Assembly (NCBI GenBank): GCA_004562765.1 | Contig: SFRL01000017.1 | Location: 1-63,669, forward strand | Reading direction: 5' to 3' | DNA length: 63,669 bases | Source of the DNA: a bacterium | GTDB taxonomy: Bacteria; Bacillota; Clostridia; Lachnospirales; Lachnospiraceae | Shown: piece by piece, positions 58,830 to 63,669 of the stretch | Layout: every line of letters starts with the position of its first letter | Position numbering within the stretch: position 1 is the first letter of the stretch | The notes under the pieces: model-generated | Seen by the model: only the letters and a program-made list of their open reading frames with translations | Databases searched by the model: none | What the model was told of the DNA's origin: nothing | Made by a program: the position numbers and the translations under genes

Positions 58830-58870
58830 ATGCTTCCTCCTCATGCGCTAAGGTCAGCGCGTCTAAAAGG

Positions 58871-58899
58871 ACTATACTATAAGTCATTCTAAAAAGCAA
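58871..58899 (-). promoter_or_regulatory. Promoter of plsX-acpP
   Basis: TTGCTT (58894-58899), 17 nt spacer, TATAGT (58871-58876) on the minus strand, between the rpmF terminator and plsX. No FapR-type operator was recognised. Confidence 0.6.
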
Positions 58900-58921
58900 C
58901 AGAAAATATGCGTCCCGTGAC

Positions 58922-58951
58922 AAAAAAAAGAGCCGCAAGCGACTCTTTTTT
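58922..58951 (-). terminator. Intrinsic terminator after rpmF
   Basis: Stem AAAAAGAG(T/C)CGC / GCG(A/G)CTCTTTTT with a two-base loop and T-run, 9 nt past the rpmF stop codon. Confidence 0.85.
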
Positions 58952-58959
58952 CAATCTTA

Positions 58960-59139
58960 TTAGTCCTGAGGAATGATCTCTTTCTTGTTGTATGTTCCAC
59001 AGTTCTTGCAAACTCTGTGAGGCATCATCAGCTCGCCGCACTTGCTGCACTTTACTAAAGTAGGAGCAGTCATTTTCCAGTTTGCTCTTCTCCTATCACG
59101 TCTACCTTTTGAAGACTTATTCTTGGGACAGATTGACAT
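58960..59139 (-). CDS. rpmF: 50S ribosomal protein L32
   Basis: A 59-residue L32: MSICPKNKSSKGRRDRRRANWKM, then a zinc ribbon KCSKCGELMMPHRVCKNCG. I placed the start at 59139, with AAGGAGGTG 7 nt before it, 4 nt past the yceD stop. Next to yceD as in most bacteria. Confidence 0.96.
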   Translation of the reverse strand: MSICPKNKSSKGRRDRRRANWKMTAPTLVKCSKCGELMMPHRVCKNCGTYNKKEIIPQD

Positions 59140-59143
59140 TCGG

Positions 59144-59677
59144 TTACACCTCCTTAAACTTATTAAACACATCCTGAAACTGTGCCATGCGTGGATCTAA
59201 CTCTCCCTGCTCACAGTCGCAGGTCGCTAAATTCAAATTCGTGCCGCATTTTGGACAGATCCCTTTACAGTCGGGTCTGCACAAAACCTTTGCCGGCCAG
59301 GTCACCAAAATCTCATTGAAGATCAGCCGATCCACATCCAGTACGCGCTCCTCATCAATGTAAGAAGACGCCTCTTCGCTGTCATCCTCCGTCTCTTCAG
59401 AGACATCTGCCAGAGATACTGCCTTTTCTATCTGTAAATGAAAAGGAACATCGACCTCCTGCAAACAGCGGTCACACGGGATCTGAACCGTCACATCTCC
59501 CTCGCCCGAAAGTCGCAGCCGCTTGCCTTCCTCATTGGCGATCGTCAGATCGAATGGTTCACCTGCCTGAATAGGAAACGTCCCCTGACGGGACTGAAAC
59601 TCTGCCATGTCTATATGGACTTTTCTGGTTATTTCCTTATTATCCAAGGAATATACATCGGAAATATCGATTTTCAT
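59144..59677 (-). CDS. yceD: DUF177 protein (YceD, 23S rRNA accumulation protein)
   Basis: A 177-residue DUF177 protein. The conserved core is IPCDRCLQEVDVPF and the end has LCRPDCKGICPKCGTNLNLATCDCEQGELDPRMAQF, whose paired cysteines probably bind a metal. In plants and E. coli members affect 23S rRNA levels. Always linked to rpmF. I chose the ATG at 59677, with AGGAG 7 nt upstream. Confidence 0.92.
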   Translation of the reverse strand: MKIDISDVYSLDNKEITRKVHIDMAEFQSRQGTFPIQAGEPFDLTIANEEGKRLRLSGEGDVTVQIPCDRCLQEVDVPFHLQIEKAVSLADVSEETEDDSEEASSYIDEERVLDVDRLIFNEILVTWPAKVLCRPDCKGICPKCGTNLNLATCDCEQGELDPRMAQFQDVFNKFKEV

Positions 59678-59704
59678 GGTCAGTCTCCTATCCACACTTT
59701 CCCT

Positions 59705-59733
59705 ATTATATCTATCGCGAAAAAGTTTGTCAA
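59705..59733 (-). promoter_or_regulatory. Consensus promoter of yceD-rpmF
   Basis: TTGACA (59728-59733), 17 nt, TATAAT (59705-59710) on the minus strand: a full sigma-A consensus. Confidence 0.9.
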
Positions 59734-59756
59734 CAATATTTTTACTTATTTTACGA

Positions 59757-60950
59757 TTACTTTAATAATGCGACGGTCTCGCGGGCGATCGCAAGCTCCT
59801 CGTTTGTCGGAACAACCCATACCGGAACCTTGGAATCAGGTGTTGAGATGACTGCCTCTTTGCCTCTCGTAGCATCATTCACTGCATCATCTAATGTAAT
59901 GCCTAAGTATCCGAGACGGCTGACGATCTTGCGGCGAACCACCTGATCATTCTCGCCAAGACCGGCGGTAAATGCGATGGCATCCACACCGTTCATTGCA
60001 GCTACATAGGAACCGATGTACTTGAGCACGCGATAGCAGAATACATCAACTGCCATTGTACAGCGCTCGTTACCTGCATCTGATCCGGCCTGCAGATCAC
60101 GGAAATCAGAAGATACACCGGACAGTCCCTGTACACCGGACTTCTTATTTAATACTTCCATGATACCATTGATATCCATGTTCTCCTTCTTGCAGATGAA
60201 CTCCATAACAGAAGGATCGATATCACCGGAACGGGTTCCCATGATCAGACCCTCTAACGGGGAAAGACCCATGGAAGTATCTACGGACTTACCGCCGTCT
60301 ACTGCACATACAGATGATCCGTTTCCGAGGTGGCATACGATGATCTTCAGATCCTCGATTGGCTTTCCTAAGAGTTCCGCGGTTCTCTTGGATACGAAGC
60401 TGTGGCTGGTGCCGTGGAAACCGTATTTACGAACCTTATATTTCTCATAATACTCATAAGGAATTCCATACATATATGCTTCCAGAGGCATAGTCTGATG
60501 GAATGCCGTATCAAACACACCTGCCATCGGTGTATTGGGCATCAGTTCCTGGCATGCACGCACACCGATCAGGTTTGCAGGGTTGTGAAGCGGAGCCAGA
60601 TCGCTACACTCCTCTACTGCCTTGATAACCTCGTCATTGATCAGTGTTGAGCAGGCAAATTTTTCACCGCCGTGTACGAGGCGATGTCCCACTGCACCGA
60701 TCTCGTCCAGACTCTTGATCACACCGGTCTTCTCATTGGTCAATGCATCTATCACATACTGGATGGCCTGCTTATGAGTGGGCATATCCAGATCGCTGGT
60801 CTCCTTCTCACCGCCTGCCGGAGTGTATACTAATCTTCCGTCGATACCGATACGCTCACACAGCCCCTTTGCAAGCACCTGCTCTGTCTCAGAATCAATG
60901 ACCTGATATTTCAGCGAAGAGCTTCCACAATTGATAACTAATACATTCAT
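59757..60950 (-). CDS. ackA: Acetate kinase
   Basis: A 397-residue ASKHA-fold kinase that interconverts acetyl-phosphate and acetate, yielding ATP in fermentation. It starts VLVINCGSSSLKYQVID. KYGFHGTSHSFVS, HLGNGSSVCAV and FTAGLGEND are conserved. No phosphotransacetylase gene lies adjacent. Stands divergent to tmcAL. AAAGGAGA precedes the ATG. Confidence 0.97.
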   Translation of the reverse strand: MNVLVINCGSSSLKYQVIDSETEQVLAKGLCERIGIDGRLVYTPAGGEKETSDLDMPTHKQAIQYVIDALTNEKTGVIKSLDEIGAVGHRLVHGGEKFACSTLINDEVIKAVEECSDLAPLHNPANLIGVRACQELMPNTPMAGVFDTAFHQTMPLEAYMYGIPYEYYEKYKVRKYGFHGTSHSFVSKRTAELLGKPIEDLKIIVCHLGNGSSVCAVDGGKSVDTSMGLSPLEGLIMGTRSGDIDPSVMEFICKKENMDINGIMEVLNKKSGVQGLSGVSSDFRDLQAGSDAGNERCTMAVDVFCYRVLKYIGSYVAAMNGVDAIAFTAGLGENDQVVRRKIVSRLGYLGITLDDAVNDATRGKEAVISTPDSKVPVWVVPTNEELAIARETVALLK

Positions 60951-61009
60951 TTTACTTTCTCCTTTATTCTTTCTTTTTATTCAAATAGTTGTAAATCACA
61001 GTTAGATTT

Positions 61010-61038
61010 ATTATACGCCTTTTATTTCAAGTGGACAA
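61010..61038 (-). promoter_or_regulatory. Promoter of ackA
   Basis: TTGTCC (61033-61038), 17 nt spacer, TATAAT (61010-61015) on the minus strand, giving a leader of about 55 nt. Confidence 0.7.
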
Positions 61039-61039
61039 G

Positions 61040-61197
61040 TGCCAAAATGGGTGTTATCATAGATTTATACTGCTTTTTATTGATTTTTGATGTATTTTTT
61101 TGCATACACTATTGTTTTTGTGTTTGTTTTATTTTTAACAATCTTTGTTTCTTGTTGGTTTTGATTTTCTGTTGTTTTGGGTTTCAGGAGGTATTGA
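61040..61197 (+). promoter_or_regulatory. T-rich leader region of tmcAL
   Basis: About 150 nt almost lacking purine runs on the plus strand and rich in TTTG/TTTT repeats, ending in AGGAGG 8 nt before tmcAL. No clear promoter pair was found. A 60-codon frame that runs through it is highly biased in composition and overlaps the tmcAL start, so I do not call it a gene. Confidence 0.4.
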
Positions 61198-62502
61198 ATG
61201 AAAATATGCGGCATCATCGCAGAGTATAATCCATTTCACAGCGGGCATGCCTATCAGATCGCAAAAGCGCGCAAGCAGAGTCGCTGCGATTATGTGATCT
61301 CCGTCATGAGCGGCGATTTTGTACAGCGGGGTGCCCCGGCGCTGACAGACAAATATTCACGTGCCCGGGAGGCGCTCTATGAGGGTGCCGATCTGGTGCT
61401 GATGCTGCCGGTATACGGCTCCACAGCAAGTGCGGAAGGCTTTGCGCGCGCAGGAGTCGCTGCCCTTCTTTCCACCGGTATTGTCGATGCGATCAGCTTC
61501 GGATGCGAGGATACGTCTGTCTGTTCAGAGCCGTACCTTCGTCTGGCACAGAAACTGGCGCATGAACAAACAGATTTCCGGACTGCCCTTGCAGATCGTC
61601 TCGCCACAGGCGTTCCCTATGCCCGGGCGCGGGTGGAAGCGGTCAGATCCTGCTTCGGAAGAGACTTTGATCTGTCTCTGCTTGACTCACCAAACAATCT
61701 GCTCGCGTTTGAATATATACGGGCTCTGGCTCGCTTTGATGCGAACATGGAGCTTGTTCCGGTCAGGCGACTGGGCAGTTACCACGATACCGGCTGTCCC
61801 GATGCGAATGACAGCGCTGTAGCTGACGGAAGGGTCAATACCTCTCCGGCTGATGTCGTGTTCGCCTCCGCCTCCGCATGCCGAAGAGCGCTTCTGTCAG
61901 ATTCTGCAAAGGAATTACAGGCACTCGAACATGCCTGTCAGATTCCCGCCGAAGTGTGCAGACTTCTTGTGGACTACACCAACAACTATGATTTTTTGCA
62001 GGAGGATGATTTTTCACTGCCCCTGCACTATGCACTGCTGGCACAGCGGGATTCCGGTTATGAAACATTTTTGGACTGTGGTGGCGATCTGTCTGCCCGG
62101 ATCATCAAACAGCTGGATTCATTTGAAAACTTTTCACAATTCTGTGATCTGTTGAAAAACAAGAGCGTGACCCGCGCACGCGTCGCCCGGGTTCTGACGC
62201 ATATTCTGTTGCAATTATCCGCACAGATGCCCGCGCCACTCACATCCGATAACGGCACACTGCCCTATCTGCGGGTGTTGGGTTTTCGTCAATCAGCTGC
62301 CCCTCTCTTACACGAGCTCAAACAGCGCGCCCGGGTACCGCTCATCACGCGCGTTCCTGAAGCAGAACGGATGCTTTCTTCAGAAGCAATGATGTATTTC
62401 AAGCAGGATCTGTTTGCCGCAGAGCTTTACCGCAGTGTCCTGTTGCAGAAATGCGGCCGCTGTTATCCGGACGATTATCGAAGAAAGATTGAAATTGTTT
62501 GA
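61198..62502 (+). CDS. tmcAL: tRNA(Met) cytidine acetate ligase
   Basis: A 434-residue nucleotidyltransferase-like enzyme (YlbM). It begins MKICGIIAEYNPFHSGHAYQIAKARK, in which HSGH is the HxGH adenylylation motif, then ISVMSGDFVQRGAPALTDKYSRA. TmcAL activates free acetate with ATP and acetylates C34 of elongator tRNA-Met (anticodon CAT). A likely substrate tRNA is encoded at 16725-16798. It is divergent from ackA, an acetate-producing enzyme. Confidence 0.95.
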   Translation: MKICGIIAEYNPFHSGHAYQIAKARKQSRCDYVISVMSGDFVQRGAPALTDKYSRAREALYEGADLVLMLPVYGSTASAEGFARAGVAALLSTGIVDAISFGCEDTSVCSEPYLRLAQKLAHEQTDFRTALADRLATGVPYARARVEAVRSCFGRDFDLSLLDSPNNLLAFEYIRALARFDANMELVPVRRLGSYHDTGCPDANDSAVADGRVNTSPADVVFASASACRRALLSDSAKELQALEHACQIPAEVCRLLVDYTNNYDFLQEDDFSLPLHYALLAQRDSGYETFLDCGGDLSARIIKQLDSFENFSQFCDLLKNKSVTRARVARVLTHILLQLSAQMPAPLTSDNGTLPYLRVLGFRQSAAPLLHELKQRARVPLITRVPEAERMLSSEAMMYFKQDLFAAELYRSVLLQKCGRCYPDDYRRKIEIV

Positions 62503-62517
62503 AAGATACATTATACT
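62489..62517 (+). promoter_or_regulatory. Promoter of aroC
   Basis: TTGAAA (62489-62494), 17 nt spacer, TATACT (62512-62517). It overlaps the last codons of tmcAL and leaves a leader of about 75 nt before aroC. Confidence 0.75.
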
Positions 62518-62596
62518 TGATAAAGCATAAATTTTGTTCTAAATCAAACGGGGCTCCTGTTGCCTCGTCTGACAGACAACATTCAGGAGGTACTAC

Positions 62597-63669
62597 ATGG
62601 CAGGTTCCACATACGGAAGATTATTTACGATCACAACCTGGGGAGAATCCCACGGCAAGGGCATCGGTGTCGTCATCGACGGCTGCCCCGCCGGACTCCC
62701 CTTAAATGAAGAAGATATACAGATCTACTTAGACCGTCGCAAGCCCGGTCAGTCCAAATTCACGACTCAGCGAAATGAGGCGGATGCCGTTCAGATCCTC
62801 TCCGGAGTCTTCGAGGGAAAGACGACGGGCACGCCGATCTCTCTGGTCGTGTTCAACACCGATCAGCGCTCCCGTGACTATGGCGATATCGCAACCTATT
62901 ACCGTCCGGGACACGCAGACTATACCTTTGATGAAAAATACGGTTTTCGCGATTACCGGGGCGGCGGACGCTCCTCCGGACGGGAGACGATCGGACGCGT
63001 AGCCGCCGGTGCGATCGCTGCAAAACTATTAAAGGAGCTCGGCATCGATGTGCATGCCTACGCGACAGCCATTGGTCCTGTACAGATCGACCGCGCTGCA
63101 TTTGATCTGGAAGAATCTCTTTCAAACCCGGTCGGCATGCCTGACGAGGCGGCTGCTGAGGCAGCGCAGGCATATCTGAATGAATGCATGAAAAATCAGG
63201 ATTCCTGTGGCGGGATCATCGAGTGTACGATCACCGGCATGCCTGCCGGAGTCGGCGATCCCGTATTCGAAAAGCTTGACGCAAACCTCGCCAAAGCGAT
63301 GCTCTCCATCGGCAGCGTCAAAGGCTTTGAGATCGGCGACGGATTTGCCGCTGCCGCCTCTAACGGCAGCACCAACAACGATGCTTTTGAAATGGCAAAC
63401 GGACAGGTATCCAAGGTAACCAACCACGCAGGCGGTACACTCGGCGGCATCAGCGACGGTTCTCCGGTTCTGTTCCGTGTGGCAATCAAGCCCACACCAT
63501 CCATCAGCCAGACGCAGCGCACCGTCAACCAGTCCGGTGAGGAGATCGACATCTCCATCAAGGGACGCCATGACCCCATCATCGTACCGCGTGCGATCGT
63601 CGTTGTGGAATGCATGGCAGCGCTCACCGTGCTGGACCTGCTGCTCACGAATATGAGCGCGAAGCTGGA
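62597..63669 (+). CDS. aroC: Chorismate synthase, 3' end cut by window
   Basis: The first 357 residues of chorismate synthase, the last shared step of aromatic synthesis (EPSP to chorismate, needs reduced FMN). The start MAGSTYGRLFTITTWGESHGKGIGVVIDGCPAG carries the first signature. RPGHADYTFDEKYGFRDYRGGGRSSGRETIGRVAAGAIA is the second, and GRHDPIIVPRAIVVVECMAALTVLDLL is the third. AGGAGG lies 6 nt before the ATG at 62597. The frame is still open at the right edge; only a few residues are missing. Confidence 0.97.
   Translation, partial: MAGSTYGRLFTITTWGESHGKGIGVVIDGCPAGLPLNEEDIQIYLDRRKPGQSKFTTQRNEADAVQILSGVFEGKTTGTPISLVVFNTDQRSRDYGDIATYYRPGHADYTFDEKYGFRDYRGGGRSSGRETIGRVAAGAIAAKLLKELGIDVHAYATAIGPVQIDRAAFDLEESLSNPVGMPDEAAAEAAQAYLNECMKNQDSCGGIIECTITGMPAGVGDPVFEKLDANLAKAMLSIGSVKGFEIGDGFAAAASNGSTNNDAFEMANGQVSKVTNHAGGTLGGISDGSPVLFRVAIKPTPSISQTQRTVNQSGEEIDISIKGRHDPIIVPRAIVVVECMAALTVLDLLLTNMSAKL

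Noticed and set aside
61047..61229. 60-codon hydrophobic frame ahead of tmcAL
   Set aside because: It results from T-rich sequence (Phe/Cys/Leu/Ile) and overlaps the tmcAL start, which has a good AGGAGG.
1..63669. CRISPR array or prophage
   Set aside because: No regularly spaced direct repeats and no phage structural, integrase or portal genes were seen; the direct repeats found occur only in pairs.

Overview
The window reads as chromosome of a Gram-positive, low-to-medium GC member of the Clostridia, most likely a gut Lachnospiraceae species. The reasons are a SigH homologue beside rlmB/mrnC/cysS, a DUF4364 protein, the rho-rpmE-DUF1385-prmC-prfA order, the ylxM-ffh-rpsP-khpA-rimM-trmD-rplS and rnc-smc-ftsY housekeeping clusters, a Mazorriello-free set of plain AGGAGG ribosome binding sites, and a YesM/YesN-controlled glycan locus. 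The family assignment is inferred from gene content; no 16S or species marker is present.

Layout. 1-1.55 kb is a decayed, A/T-rich edge with a PD-(D/E)XK transposase-type gene cut by the window and a DUF1016 nuclease pseudogene. 1.8-6.7 kb (minus) is prfA, prmC, DUF1385, rpmE and rho. 7.0-9.7 kb (plus) is malic enzyme, a radical SAM protein and a DUF4364 regulator. 9.7-16.4 kb (minus) runs DUF624, aroF, a PucR-type regulator, ispF, cysS, mrnC, rlmB and sigH. 16.6-16.8 kb (plus) holds tRNA-Val and tRNA-Met behind a strong promoter. 16.8-22.8 kb (minus) is one-carbon/methionine metabolism (metH, a homocysteine methyltransferase/MTHFR fusion) plus a cysteine desulfurase, interrupted by a ~440 bp palindromic repeat region. 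22.9-24.2 kb (plus) is a SpoVB/MATE-like flippase. 24.2-37.4 kb (minus) is a long ribosome/translation/protein-export superoperon (ylxM, ffh, rpsP, khpA, rimM, trmD, rplS, lepB, rbgA, lepB, rnhB, ylqG, ylqH, yraN, pgeF) split by a foreign-looking four-gene island at 31.2-33.5 kb. 37.5-50.9 kb is a uronic-acid glycan utilisation locus: binding protein, two permeases, unsaturated glucuronyl hydrolase, heparinase-family lyase, DUF624, beta-glucuronidase and an F5/8-type protein on the minus strand, with the YesM/YesN two-component system divergent. 51.0-61.0 kb (minus) is ilvA, ftsY, smc, rnc, acpP, plsX, rpmF, yceD and ackA. 61.2-63.7 kb (plus) is tmcAL and the start of aroC.

How it works together. 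Most genes are core: translation termination (prfA, prmC), transcription termination (rho), SRP targeting (ffh, ftsY, lepB), ribosome assembly (rbgA, rimM, rpsP, rplS, khpA, trmD), lipid synthesis (acpP, plsX) and chromosome organisation (smc). The glycan locus appears to import uronic-acid oligosaccharides and degrade them in the cytoplasm, since none of its enzymes shows a signal peptide; no transporter ATPase is encoded, so a shared one elsewhere is presumably used.

The best candidates for something undescribed are: (i) the island between trmD and rplS, encoding a PD-(D/E)XK nuclease, an unrecognised overlapping partner, a Panacea-domain antitoxin and a PemK/MazF-like toxin behind its own promoter; (ii) the orphan FliK-like/FlhB-C-like pair ylqG-ylqH with no flagellar gene in sight; and (iii) three hairpin-bounded intergenic elements near 19.6, 35.0 and 50.95 kb. 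All functional statements are from reading sequence and family knowledge; no database search was run.
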